From the NCBI RefSeq assembly GCF_004208415.1, contig NZ_CP035758.1:1550001-1614000 (forward strand): 64,000 bases of DNA. Reading direction: 5' to 3'. Below are positions 17,400 to 25,848 of this stretch, in pieces; the stretch's first letter is position 1; each line of letters starts with the position of its first letter. The DNA is from Ktedonosporobacter rubrisoli. Its GTDB lineage: Bacteria > Chloroflexota > Ktedonobacteria > Ktedonobacterales > Ktedonobacteraceae. The notes under the pieces were generated by a model, which was given only the letters and a program-made list of their open reading frames with translations, was not told the DNA's origin and made no database searches. The position numbers and the translations under genes are program-made.

Positions 17400-18500
17400 T
17401 CATGCAAAAATTTCTGGATATTGGCCTCGCAACAGGGTTACGCCTAAGTGCATAACATCGTCGTGGCCAGCATAAGGGCTTTCCTGAACCTTTTTATATA
17501 TTTGGGCCACGCGAGAGATATTTATTTTGGACTGAATCTCTATGGCAATCGTCAGCGCTTCCTCTGCTCGCGTGATAGCTTGTTCGTATTCTCCCTCTGC
17601 GACATAGGATTTTGCTTGAAGGATCGTATTGTAAGCATAGCGCCGTTTAAGGGAGGGATCGGTAAGCGCTTCTCTCAATTCTCTCCTTGCATCCTTTGGA
17701 GAGCATAGGGTAGCGAGTGGAGAGGCCAGATAGGCTGCAGCTTTGTCCAGATGATATCGCTCCTCACCAAATTTGACAAAATGCTCATCCTCTCCCTTTC
17801 CCTGTTCAATCCATGAAGTACTTTGATCGATAAGATGTAATGCTTGATAAAAGTCCTTACGGCTCTGGGCTAAATGTGCCTGAGCGTAACCAAGAGATGA
17901 AAGAACAGCTCCATGCAATTGGGGGCTTGCTGCAGTAAGAAGAGATTGGGCAGCTTTGAAATCCTGGGCTGCTGCTATAAGATCGCCTCTTTCTTGTAGC
18001 GCAATTCCCCGTCGATGAAAGACTAATACTTTTAGCTCCCGTACAGGTCGTGAATCCTTAAGATGCCCGGCAAGTTGATGTGCTTTATTCAAGTGGGTAA
18101 TGGCTTGCTCATAATCCTGCAAATCCCTTACCACATTAGCAAAAACCATGTGATAATGGCAAAGGTACCACATCGTGATTGCCCTTTGCTCTTTCCCTCC
18201 ATACACTATTTCCTCTTCCAATTGTTCAATCCACTCGTAAATCTCCCGTAGCATTCCAACAGCTGTAGTAGTATGGTTCTGTTTCCAGTAGGAGAAAAGT
18301 TGGCGGCGACATTCTGTGAGAGATATTTCTGCTCGTTTTGTAGTAGGAGATTGAGACAGAAATAGGTCTAAGCCCTTATGTGCTTCTAGCGCTTCAAAGC
18401 CAAAGAGTGCAAAAGGGATGCTGAGAAGATGCGCCAATGCCAGGCGTCTTCGCATATCTCGGGGCACATTATTGATCTGTTCCTTTGATTTCATCTGCAT
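17400..18500 (-). CDS. TPR-repeat protein, HTH-less paralogue 2 of the array
   Basis: A 366-residue protein starting MQMKSKEQINNVPRDM and then RRRLALAHLLSIPFALFGFEAL, the signature that follows the HTH in full-length members. The EQINNVP stretch is shared with paralogue 4. TPR-like repeats include YEQAITHLNKAHQLAGHL, DLIAAAQDFKAAQSLL and YEQAITRAEEALTIAIEI. Its middle (RYHLDKAAAYLASPL, then RRELREAL) is strikingly like the next gene upstream, so those two are the closest pair in the array. Function unknown. Confidence 0.8.
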   Translation of the reverse strand: MQMKSKEQINNVPRDMRRRLALAHLLSIPFALFGFEALEAHKGLDLFLSQSPTTKRAEISLTECRRQLFSYWKQNHTTTAVGMLREIYEWIEQLEEEIVYGGKEQRAITMWYLCHYHMVFANVVRDLQDYEQAITHLNKAHQLAGHLKDSRPVRELKVLVFHRRGIALQERGDLIAAAQDFKAAQSLLTAASPQLHGAVLSSLGYAQAHLAQSRKDFYQALHLIDQSTSWIEQGKGEDEHFVKFGEERYHLDKAAAYLASPLATLCSPKDARRELREALTDPSLKRRYAYNTILQAKSYVAEGEYEQAITRAEEALTIAIEIQSKINISRVAQIYKKVQESPYAGHDDVMHLGVTLLRGQYPEIFA

Positions 18501-18570
18501 GCTCGGCTTTCAGCCCCACATAAGCGTGGCGTATAAAAGAGTCAAAACCCCTCTTCTAAACTGAGAACTT

Positions 18571-19920
18571 TCAGATGTTAAAAAGCTTTGGATGTTGTGC
18601 CTTAAAGATTTCTACCTCTAATACGGCCACATCTATATGGCCCTTAGCATACGTACTTTTCTGCAATGCTCCATGCATGCTAGCAATACGAGCGAGATTG
18701 ATATGAGAATGAAGACTTTTTGTCTGGGACAGGGCTTGCTTAAGGACATCGATTGCTTGTTCGTAATCCTCTTCCACAAGATACGATTTGGCTTGAAGGA
18801 TCGTATTGTAGGCTAGTCGCCGTTTGGGGATAGGTGTTGCCTGCGCCGCAAGCGCATTTCTCAACTCTCGCCTCGCATCTCTTGGATATCGAGCCATTTT
18901 CACTGGAGAAGCAAGATAGGCTGCGGCTTTATCCAAATGATATCGCTCTTCATCGAAAGTTACAGAATGAATATCATCCTCGCTATCTTTTCTCCCGATA
19001 AATTGTTCTGAGGTATCAATCTGCTTGATGGCCTGATGGAAGTGATAGCCATCCTGTGCTGTATGTGCTTTCAACTGCCCTAAAGACATAAGTGCAGATC
19101 CCTGGATACCAGGTGAAAGATATTTCTTAAGAGAGAGTGCGGCGGTAAAATCATCTGTAGCAAAGGTATAATCCTGCTCTGCTTTCCCGAAATAGCCAAG
19201 AGCCGCTGTATTTTCGCCTCTTTCTTTAAAGACCCAACCTCTTCTGCACAGAATTGCCACTTGTAACTTGAAAAGGTTCCCTTCACTTGCCAGGAGATAT
19301 GCCCGATTGAGGTAGAGAATGGCCTTGTTATACTCTTCCTTATCACTGGCCATATTTGAGAGCAGCATATGAAATCCGCATAATAAAGATAAATTCTGCT
19401 GCTTCTCTTTACGATCTCCGTAAAGAAGCGCTTTTTCTAGCTGGGAGATACTCGTTTTGATTTCTCCTACGTGTTGGAAAGCTGTGCTTATTCTATGCAA
19501 TTTCCAGTAGTTTCCGAGTGCTTGATGAGCTTCTTTGATATTCAATGATGTAGGGCTAATTGTCTGCGGTGTAGCGAGCCGCTGTTGAAGTGGAAAAAGA
19601 GGCTTCTCGACTTCCTGAGAGGAAAGAAGTAGCTGTTCAAGCGAGGTTACCCCAAGCAATGCAGGGGGGATCTGAAGCAAGGTTGCTAAAATCCATCTTC
19701 GTTTAGAATCAGTTGGGAAGGACTTATTGTGTATCATCTGGTAAATCCGTATCCTGGTATAAGGCTCATTTCTCGCTGCTATGCCGTAGATTCTTCCAAA
19801 CTCCTCCAATCCTATCTCGCTTTTCTTGAGAAAGTCAGCTACAACCTCATTGAAATCGGGCAGGCCATTCTCTAAAATCGTGTAAGGTCCATAATTGCCA
19901 ATATATGCCTCATTCAACAT
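18571..19920 (-). CDS. HTH-like plus TPR regulator, full-length member 1 of the array
   Basis: A 449-residue protein, the first transcribed and only full-length copy of five. Residues about 24-70 (VVADFLKKSEIGLEEFGRIY, then TRIRIYQMIHNKSFP) look like an XRE-type HTH. They are followed by the array signature KRRWILATLLQIPPALLGVTSL and then TPR-like repeats (YNKAILYLNRAYLLASEG, YEQAIDVLKQALSQTKSL). HTH+TPR proteins include the peptide-sensing RRNPP group of Firmicutes, so ligand sensing is a reasonable but unproven idea. A 250-bp AT-rich divergent region separates it from the operon at 20173. Confidence 0.8.
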   Translation of the reverse strand: MLNEAYIGNYGPYTILENGLPDFNEVVADFLKKSEIGLEEFGRIYGIAARNEPYTRIRIYQMIHNKSFPTDSKRRWILATLLQIPPALLGVTSLEQLLLSSQEVEKPLFPLQQRLATPQTISPTSLNIKEAHQALGNYWKLHRISTAFQHVGEIKTSISQLEKALLYGDRKEKQQNLSLLCGFHMLLSNMASDKEEYNKAILYLNRAYLLASEGNLFKLQVAILCRRGWVFKERGENTAALGYFGKAEQDYTFATDDFTAALSLKKYLSPGIQGSALMSLGQLKAHTAQDGYHFHQAIKQIDTSEQFIGRKDSEDDIHSVTFDEERYHLDKAAAYLASPVKMARYPRDARRELRNALAAQATPIPKRRLAYNTILQAKSYLVEEDYEQAIDVLKQALSQTKSLHSHINLARIASMHGALQKSTYAKGHIDVAVLEVEIFKAQHPKLFNI

Positions 19921-20172
19921 CTTCCATTCTCCTCACTTATTTTAAGTATAAATAGGGATCGTAGAAGATATTTTACCTCATACTGTGTAATCCATTTGTT
20001 AAATTATCTCCCTCTTACAAGAAAATTTTACATTTTGATCTTGCAAGAGTGATATATTCATACCGACACATGAAAACTTACAAATCTATTATGCAACTAA
20101 TAATCGTTAAGTGTCAAGACAAGCAAGCGAGCTTCTATTTCATGTAAAACAACAACTTGAGGAGTCCATTTC

Positions 20173-20391
20173 ATGTCAATGAGTGAAGTAGCACAGCTCA
20201 AACGGCAAATCGAATTGGAATGCGAAGCAGCCAGGCGAGGATTAGAAGGGCTTGCAGCGGGGAGCGCCTATCATCGCTTTATTCGCGAACGAACCGCACG
20301 CTTAGGCGCCTACTATCAACAGTTAGTTCCTCTCATCGGCGAGGAGGAAGCCAGAAGCATTCTAGGGAAAGCATGCGAAGCATGTTTTTAG
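20173..20391 (+). CDS. Small conserved-looking helical protein
   Basis: A 72-residue soluble, charged, probably all-alpha protein (AQLKRQIELECEAARRGLEG, HRFIRERTARLGAYYQQLVP). I do not recognise a named family, although the pattern resembles small hypotheticals common in Ktedonobacteria. Good ribosome-binding site TTGAGGAG 9 bases before the ATG. It ends 18 bp before the most likely start of the methyltransferase gene, so it is the first gene of a four-gene operon. It could be a partner or regulator of the methyltransferase; nothing in the sequence proves this. Confidence 0.75.
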   Translation: MSMSEVAQLKRQIELECEAARRGLEGLAAGSAYHRFIRERTARLGAYYQQLVPLIGEEEARSILGKACEACF

Positions 20392-20409
20392 TGTTTGGAA
20401 GGGATGGCA

Positions 20410-21303
20410 ATGCATCTATTTCGCTTCTTCAGACGAGCACGTAAAGGACAGGGTGTATCAACACGTTGGGAGCCGGGCCCCTGCCCTCTCACCTCTGTCA
20501 AAGGAGGGCGCCGCTGGCGGGAAGATATTCCCTACGCGCTTCCCAAAGATCTGCAGGAAAACGACCGCTTGCACTATCAACATTATGTCTTTAAGACACT
20601 GTTAGGAGGCAATTATCATGCCCCACTTGAGCGGGTTGGCAATATCCTTGATGTTGGCTGTGGACCGGGTTACTGGATGCTTGAGATAGCTCAACAATTT
20701 CCCCAAGCGCGCATCAGCGGGCTCGATACCGAATTTGCCCTGCCTCCTGGCCCCGTTGCCTCCAATTGTCGCTTTGTCCAGGGCAACATTCTGCACGGGC
20801 TGCCTTTTGCCGAGCAGAGCTTTGACTATACCCATCAGCGCCTCTTAGTCGCGGCGCTTCCGTCACAGGCCTGGCCCTGGGAGATCAAGGAGCTGCTGCG
20901 TGTGACACGTTTGGGCGGCTGGGTTGAGCTGATCGAGGCCGGGGATGGCTTTGCGGCAACGGGACCGCAAACCGAGCGCTTTCTGAGCTGGACACGTGCG
21001 GCATTGCGCATGCGCGGCATTGATGCCGGGATCATTGCCAACATCGGACGCTGGTTAGAGGAGGCTGGAGCCCGCGAAGTTGTCTTCAGAACGCTTTCCT
21101 ATCCGCTAGGTTCCTGGGCCGGACACGAGGGTGTGCTCTGGGGCAAGGATGTCTTTGCCGGCTTTCTGGCCATCAAAGGACTGCTCAATGCACAGCTCGG
21201 CGTACCACTTCACGAGCTCGAAGCGGTTCTGGCCCAGATTCCCCAGGAATGGGACCGCTATCGGACGTGCAACAGCATCTACGTTGCGTATGGAAAAAAA
21301 TAA
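20410..21303 (+). CDS. Class I SAM-dependent methyltransferase
   Basis: A 297-residue cytoplasmic methyltransferase. Motif I ILDVGCGPGYWMLEIAQQFP, the acidic ribose-binding loop GLDTEF, motif II NILHGLPFAEQSFDYTHQR and the post-motif LLRVTRLGGWVELIEAGDGF are all present. The C-terminal half is variable and substrate-specific. The frame opens at TTG 20395, but ATG 20410 (MHLFRFFRR) has GGAAGGG at a good distance. It is flanked by unknown small genes in the same operon. The substrate is unknown. Confidence 0.88.
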   Translation: MHLFRFFRRARKGQGVSTRWEPGPCPLTSVKGGRRWREDIPYALPKDLQENDRLHYQHYVFKTLLGGNYHAPLERVGNILDVGCGPGYWMLEIAQQFPQARISGLDTEFALPPGPVASNCRFVQGNILHGLPFAEQSFDYTHQRLLVAALPSQAWPWEIKELLRVTRLGGWVELIEAGDGFAATGPQTERFLSWTRAALRMRGIDAGIIANIGRWLEEAGAREVVFRTLSYPLGSWAGHEGVLWGKDVFAGFLAIKGLLNAQLGVPLHELEAVLAQIPQEWDRYRTCNSIYVAYGKK

Positions 21304-21342
21304 TAAAGCAAGCTTGTAGCGGTAAACAAGAGGGAGGATGAC

Positions 21343-21774
21343 ATGATTGCCCTGGATGATTTACAGAACTGGGTTCAGGAAGAATTGCAGCAGGCCAGGC
21401 AAGCGGGAGAGCGCTACGAAACTCACTGCAAGCCGTACCTTGCCACCTTAGCAGCGATAAAAGGCGCGGGCGATGCTAATGATGTGTTGGCTGCTTTAAC
21501 CCTTTGGGCAAGAGAAAGGAGAGAGCTGGAGAATGTAGCCGTGACAAAGATTTGTCAGAAGATCCACAGTAGTTTGACCTGGAGCATCTGGAGACGCAAG
21601 AGGAACACCTATGTAGCTGTAGGAGAGGAAGGGATCTTTCTCAGCCTCTATGAAGCCTGGAACCGTACCTATGAGCTTTGGGAGCAGACCGGAGGGCATT
21701 ATCTTGTGGCGATATGTGGAGGAAGATTTGAGCGTGAATTGCTCATGGCCAGTGAGATAGGAGGAAGACTGTGA
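21343..21774 (+). CDS. Hypothetical protein in methyltransferase operon
   Basis: A 143-residue soluble, helix-rich protein (LQNWVQEELQQARQAGERYE, KICQKIHSSLTWSIWRRK) with no recognised domain. GGGAGGATGAC precedes the ATG. It starts 39 bp after the methyltransferase, and its stop overlaps the GTG start of the next gene, so translation is probably coupled. Function unknown. Confidence 0.75.
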   Translation: MIALDDLQNWVQEELQQARQAGERYETHCKPYLATLAAIKGAGDANDVLAALTLWARERRELENVAVTKICQKIHSSLTWSIWRRKRNTYVAVGEEGIFLSLYEAWNRTYELWEQTGGHYLVAICGGRFERELLMASEIGGRL

Positions 21775-22025
21775 AAGATGAGCCTCTTGAAAACATTTTG
21801 CGCGAATTGCACTTCTGCCAGCGTGAGTGGAAGCAGTACGAAGATGAGCTCGTTAAAAGGGCGCAGCGTCAAGCAATCTTCGAGGATTTGTACAATGATG
21901 TGCAACCACTCCTGAAGCACTGTATCGAACTGATGAGCACTTTGCGCGAGGGAGAAGTCGTAAGCCGCGAGTGGTGTGTAAGAAGAGACGCCTGCCTCAA
22001 GCAGCTTAAGGAGTATACCATCTAG
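21771..22025 (+). CDS. Hypothetical small protein, translationally coupled
   Basis: An 84-residue acidic/basic helical protein (NILRELHFCQREWKQYEDEL, KHCIELMSTLREGEVV). It starts with GTG overlapping the TGA of the preceding gene (GTGA). It resembles the 143-residue neighbour in composition and may be its complex partner, as coupled pairs often are. No family recognised. Confidence 0.7.
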   Translation: MKDEPLENILRELHFCQREWKQYEDELVKRAQRQAIFEDLYNDVQPLLKHCIELMSTLREGEVVSREWCVRRDACLKQLKEYTI

Positions 22026-22397
22026 CAGGCAGGAAGCAAGCAAGCTTATTCAAGACATGGGGCTATGTATTGTTGCACGTGATAATGTCGGGTAAAAATG
22101 GCATTTCTATAACTCAGAGGCGGTATATGATTTTGCCGATAAGGAAGCGATGAGGGAGAATCATGAAACTGAGCGCTTGATACACTTCTGAAGATCATTC
22201 TCGCCTTTACTATTACAATTATTTCATATTTCATAGAGAGCATAGGTATATGCATGTCTATCATTTATACTTCTTTTCAGAAGAAGATATATTTTTTCTG
22301 AGCTATCAAATCTATTATTGGATTCGCTTTACTTGCATGAAAAAACTTCTTTGCGTTTTGATTGTTTGTACTAGTATAGAACAAGGATCGTGCTCAC
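22026..22397. other. 372-bp AT-rich gap
   Basis: No gene recognised. A possible promoter TTGCGT-N18-TATAGA ends just before the truncated frame at 22398. A small hairpin CTTCT-TTTC-AGAAG lies near 22280. Confidence 0.4.
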
Positions 22398-22529
22398 ATG
22401 GGACAGATTAAGTTCGAAATAATCACAGCCCAGGCCGGACCTGATGCGCATCTCTTTGGACTCAACTACAATTATGAGATTTGGGCCATTGGTATACCAA
22501 ATTTAGCTAACGCGATGTGCAACTTTTGA
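22398..22529 (+). pseudogene. ORF interrupted by a MITE insertion
   Basis: A reading frame beginning MGQIKFEIITAQAGPD and running for 36 codons is cut by the left end of the 142-bp MITE. It then terminates inside the MITE after 43 codons. The possible promoter just upstream suggests a once-real gene. The remaining piece is too short to assign. Confidence 0.4.
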
Positions 22530-22648
22530 GAAACGGGAACCCTCTTCGAGGAGAGATAATGGGGCGCGCCACGATCTAGCGAATTGTTCCCAGCCTCTCT
22601 CCCCTACTCAGCGCCGTAGGCTGTGGAAAAACTTGCACACGGGGTTAG
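22507..22648. mobile_element. 142-bp MITE related to the adjacent IS982-like element
   Basis: The left end CTAACGCGATGTGCAACTT and right end AACTTGCACACGGGGTTAG are inverted repeats. They match the ends of the IS at 23161-24164 at most positions. It has no coding capacity. It is flanked by TTAG on the left and CTAG on the right. It is best explained as a non-autonomous derivative mobilised by the IS982-like transposase. Confidence 0.75.
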
Positions 22649-22657
22649 CTAGTTAAA

Positions 22658-23146
22658 TTATTCGCCTTTGTAGGCTTTTTCGAGTTCGCTTATATTCAGT
22701 TTACCCTCCATACTAAGCATAGCAGCGCTAACCCGATCAGCTTTAGCAGGGTCTGGATCACGCATCATTATATCCAGGCTTTCCGGCATAATCTGCCATG
22801 TCAAACCATATTTGTCCCTGAGCCAGCCACATGACATTATTTCGCCGCCTTCGGATAGCGCTTCCCAAAGCTTATCAATCTCTTCCTGCGTTTTGCAGTT
22901 TACTGCTATTGAGATAGCTTCACTAAAAGTATACATTGGACCGCCATTGAGCGCAGTAAAGTTTTGGCCATTCAGTTCAAAGTCTATTGTTGATACATCT
23001 CCGGATTTCTTTCCTGCTTCTTTTGCCACTGACTCTGTGAGATACGATGTGTTTATTATTTTTGCATTTTCAAACAGCGATACATAAAGATCTACCGCTT
23101 CTTTTGCCTGGTCGTTAAACCAAAGAAAAGTTACTATTTTTTGCAT
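22658..23146 (-). CDS. VOC-family PhnB-like protein
   Basis: A 162-residue glyoxalase/VOC fold protein of the PhnB type, often misnamed 3-demethylubiquinone methyltransferase. It begins MQKIVTFLWFNDQAKEAVDL and contains FELNGQNFTALNGGP and SCGWLRDKYGLTWQIMPESL. The ATG at 23146 has GGAG 7 bases upstream; the longer frame runs into the IS. It is sandwiched between the MITE (9 bp past its stop) and the IS982-like element, whose end abuts the ribosome-binding site. Its native promoter has therefore been displaced, and expression may now depend on the IS. Confidence 0.85.
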   Translation of the reverse strand: MQKIVTFLWFNDQAKEAVDLYVSLFENAKIINTSYLTESVAKEAGKKSGDVSTIDFELNGQNFTALNGGPMYTFSEAISIAVNCKTQEEIDKLWEALSEGGEIMSCGWLRDKYGLTWQIMPESLDIMMRDPDPAKADRVSAAMLSMEGKLNISELEKAYKGE

Positions 23147-23160
23147 TCGAATCTCCTTAG

Positions 23161-24164
23161 TTAACGCGATGTGCAAGTTATCTTGCCAAGGAAAAGGCTC
23201 ATGACTTATCCTCAGAGCAACAAACCAAACGCTTCTGAGGAGAACCGCCATGAACCTTGACGACTTTATTATCACATGTTTTTATTGGATTGACGAGATG
23301 ATGCCGAGTATTCTTGAAGGAAGGCGCTTGCGCAGGCGTGGCCCGCAGCCCAAACTCACCGACAGCGAGGTGCTGACGATGGAAGTCGTAGGCACCTATC
23401 TGGGATTGAATCAAGAGAAAAGGCTCTTGAACTTCTTCCGGCAGCATTATAGGCACTTTTTCCCTGCCTTGCATCAGCTGCACCGCAGCACGTTTGTCCG
23501 ACAAGCCGCCAATCTGTGGGCAGTCAAAGAGCGCATGTGGTGTTGGGTGCGCGATGAGCTGGTGCGCCATGATCCCTTGGTTGGCATTGTTGAGAGCGTT
23601 CCCGTCCCGGTGTGTCGTTTTGCACGAGCTCCCTGGTGTGTGCGCTTTCGTGGCAGCGCTAGCTACGGCAAAGATCATGCTGATCGGCAGACCTTTTACG
23701 GTTTTCGTTTGCATCTGCGCTTGGGCTGGCCTGGGGTCATTACTCATGGGTTCCTGGCTCCAGCCAATGAACCTGATGGGGAAATAGCTCCATTGGTTCT
23801 GCAAGGGACCCAAGGCATCGTGTTGGGCGACAGAGGTTCCTGGCTGCCCGATCTGCAAGCTGAGTTGCGTGAGCAAGGTCTGCTGCTGCAAGCGCCCTAT
23901 CGCCGCGCTCATGCGCCGCTGGCCGCAGCCTTTCACAGCCCAGTGCTCGGACGCGTGCGCTATCTCATTGACACCGTTTTCGGGCAATTGACCGACCGCT
24001 GTCAGCTCAAACGCGTCTGGGCACGCGATTGTTGGCATCTGCGCAATCGGCTCTTGCGCCTGTTCTTGATGCACACTTTGTGTGTTTGGTTCAATCAGCA
24101 AGATGATCTTCCTCGTCTTCTCTTGGACCGCTTCGTTGCTTAAAAAACTTGCACATCGCGTTAG
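23161..24164. mobile_element. IS982-family-like insertion sequence
   Basis: A 1004-bp element with terminal inverted repeats: TTAACGCGATGTGCAAGTT on the left and AACTTGCACATCGCGTTAG on the right. It is flanked by TTAG on both sides (23157-23160 and 24165-24168), compatible with a 4-bp target duplication. It encodes a single intact transposase. A 142-bp MITE with the same ends lies 0.5 kb to the left. Confidence 0.85.
23250..24143 (+). CDS. IS982-family transposase
   Basis: A 297-residue, uninterrupted transposase. It has PKLTDSEVLTMEVVGTYLGL at the N-terminus, VESVPVPVCRFARA, FYGFRLHLRLGWPG, FLAPANEPDG, IVLGDRG and YLIDTVFGQLTDRC, the order of blocks in IS982 transposases. Compared with the usual DDE triad, the first Asp reads Glu (VES) and the final Glu reads Asp (IDTVF), while the middle Asp (LGDRG) is standard. 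Whether this is a lineage feature or inactivating cannot be settled here. Intact frame and clean ends suggest recent activity. Confidence 0.88.
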   Translation: MNLDDFIITCFYWIDEMMPSILEGRRLRRRGPQPKLTDSEVLTMEVVGTYLGLNQEKRLLNFFRQHYRHFFPALHQLHRSTFVRQAANLWAVKERMWCWVRDELVRHDPLVGIVESVPVPVCRFARAPWCVRFRGSASYGKDHADRQTFYGFRLHLRLGWPGVITHGFLAPANEPDGEIAPLVLQGTQGIVLGDRGSWLPDLQAELREQGLLLQAPYRRAHAPLAAAFHSPVLGRVRYLIDTVFGQLTDRCQLKRVWARDCWHLRNRLLRLFLMHTLCVWFNQQDDLPRLLLDRFVA

Positions 24165-24399
24165 TTAGATTGATAATTACTATGTTAATGGTCGTAACGC
24201 AGCCTTTGCTAAAAGATGAGGATAGACCGCATCCCTTCTCCCAATAATATCCGTTCCCTGCGAAAAAAAACTTCTCAGATCTTGCTCTTCTCTTTATACA
24301 GTCAGCACCCATTCCCAGAAAAGGTAAGGGATCTTCTCTCAACCGAGGTTCTGACACCAACTTTTTGCCCAATTTGAGTGCGCACCCCTGATCTGCGCA

Positions 24400-24744
24400 T
24401 CATACGGCGAGGTGTCGATTGTGGTGGCGCTGCTCATGATTGAAGGCAATTTTTTCACATCGCCCGACCTTGACGAATACCCTGAAAGTGATTGAGACGG
24501 TGCGACGGAAGGCCGAAAATAAGGCAAAGGCGGCAACCCAAAGAAAAAGAAGCATATTGAAGAGCGACAGGTCTGGCATCTCATTACCTTCGATGCTTGT
24601 CTGAAAAAGCTTGAGCGTTCCGCTGGAGCAGAGGAACCCCAATAAGCACAGGGGCGTAAAAACAAGGGTTTGACTGATCTCTATCCTTGGGATCTCTCGT
24701 GCCACTCTGTACCGATACGTCAAAGCGTCTGAACCGCGCACCTA
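24400..24744 (+). pseudogene. Degraded transposase/recombinase relic
   Basis: Several broken frames on the plus strand contain KVIETVRRKAENKAKAATQ and, after stops and shifts, ILGISRATLYRYVKASEP (24685-24744). The last stretch is a Hin/resolvase-type HTH found at the end of serine recombinases and some transposases. Its position next to the IS982-like element fits an insertion graveyard. The exact family is not certain. Confidence 0.45.
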
Positions 24745-24946
24745 ACTGTCAAAAATTCCGTGAGCTGAAGAATTCCAAAATTTACTTCGAGCGAGTTGAG
24801 AGCCGCATACAAAAGCGCAAGATTTTCCTATCCATCCTGTCAGGAGCGAGCTAGAATAGCGAAACGGACTAGGTAAGTTTATGCTTTGCAAACATCGCCT
24901 TTCTTGCAAGATACATGAGTAGGACAGGATTAGGAGCAAAAGCTTC

Positions 24947-25744
24947 ATGGACGAAACGGCAATAGTAAGCAGGATTGAAGCAACATTCATGCTGTTAGGA
25001 TATCATACTTACGTCGATGGATTGGTCTGGCCCATGGATGTGCCAGGAGTAACGGCTCGGGTCTCTTCCTTACAAAGCACCTTCCTCAACCGGGTTGGCC
25101 TGGCAACCTTTACGGAGGCCAATGTGGATGAGGGCATTGCCCAGGTGCTGGCCAGATATCGACAAGCGGGAAAGTTCTTTGGCTGGTATGTGGGACCAAC
25201 GAGCCAACCGCACAATCTCGGTGAGCGCCTTGTCGCGGCAGGGCTAACCTATCGAGGAAGCGTCAAAGGCCTTGTCTTGCGCAACTTCGATCAGGCGATT
25301 AAGAGCGATCCTACTATCCGTGTCGAGCAGGTCAGCTTCGCCGCGTGGAATGCGCAACGCTCCATGATAGCCCGTGCCTTCGGCCTGGATAGAGAATTGA
25401 TGAGCATACTCAATCTCTGTTACGGGACAATAAATAAACCAATTGCTTTCTATCTTGCCTATGTGCCGGACCTGGAGGAACCAGTTGCTACCGCAGTCTC
25501 TGTATTTGATGGTTATGGGATTGTGGCACTGCTCGGGGCCGCAACCCTTGAAGCCTATCGGAGCAGAGGGATTTACACGGCGATGGTAGCCAAACGCCTG
25601 GAGGATGCGCATGTCATGGGAGCCACGACAGCTATCGTGCAGTCTGATCCAGAGACATCAGCACCCATCTTACACAAATTGGGATTTGAGCAGGTCTGCT
25701 CTCTTGACTCGTATGCTCCCAGCGAGAAGGTAGAAGAGGCGTAA
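24947..25744 (+). CDS. GNAT-family acetyltransferase
   Basis: A 265-residue protein with a degenerate N-terminal half and a C-terminal GNAT domain. Motif A is LLGAATLEAYRSRGIYTAMV, where the acetyl-CoA loop reads RSRGIY. SAPILHKLGFEQV is motif B. An N-terminal GNAT-like half (VDEGIAQVLARYRQAGKFFG) suggests a two-domain architecture. TTAGGAG precedes the ATG at a good distance. The substrate is unknown. It converges on the XRE/NB-ARC regulator gene. Confidence 0.8.
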   Translation: MDETAIVSRIEATFMLLGYHTYVDGLVWPMDVPGVTARVSSLQSTFLNRVGLATFTEANVDEGIAQVLARYRQAGKFFGWYVGPTSQPHNLGERLVAAGLTYRGSVKGLVLRNFDQAIKSDPTIRVEQVSFAAWNAQRSMIARAFGLDRELMSILNLCYGTINKPIAFYLAYVPDLEEPVATAVSVFDGYGIVALLGAATLEAYRSRGIYTAMVAKRLEDAHVMGATTAIVQSDPETSAPILHKLGFEQVCSLDSYAPSEKVEEA

Positions 25745-25848
25745 CAAGGTCTTTTCCAGGCGTCTCTATCAGGTTTTGTGCGAACGAGCAGGGAGACAAA
25801 CGTGAGCTAGCCTTCAAGCAAGTTTCGCCGTATCCACCTCATGGGTGG

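Noticed and set aside
23199..24101. 300-codon minus-strand frame across the IS
   Set aside because: Antisense of the transposase gene, which has clear IS982 motifs on the plus strand.
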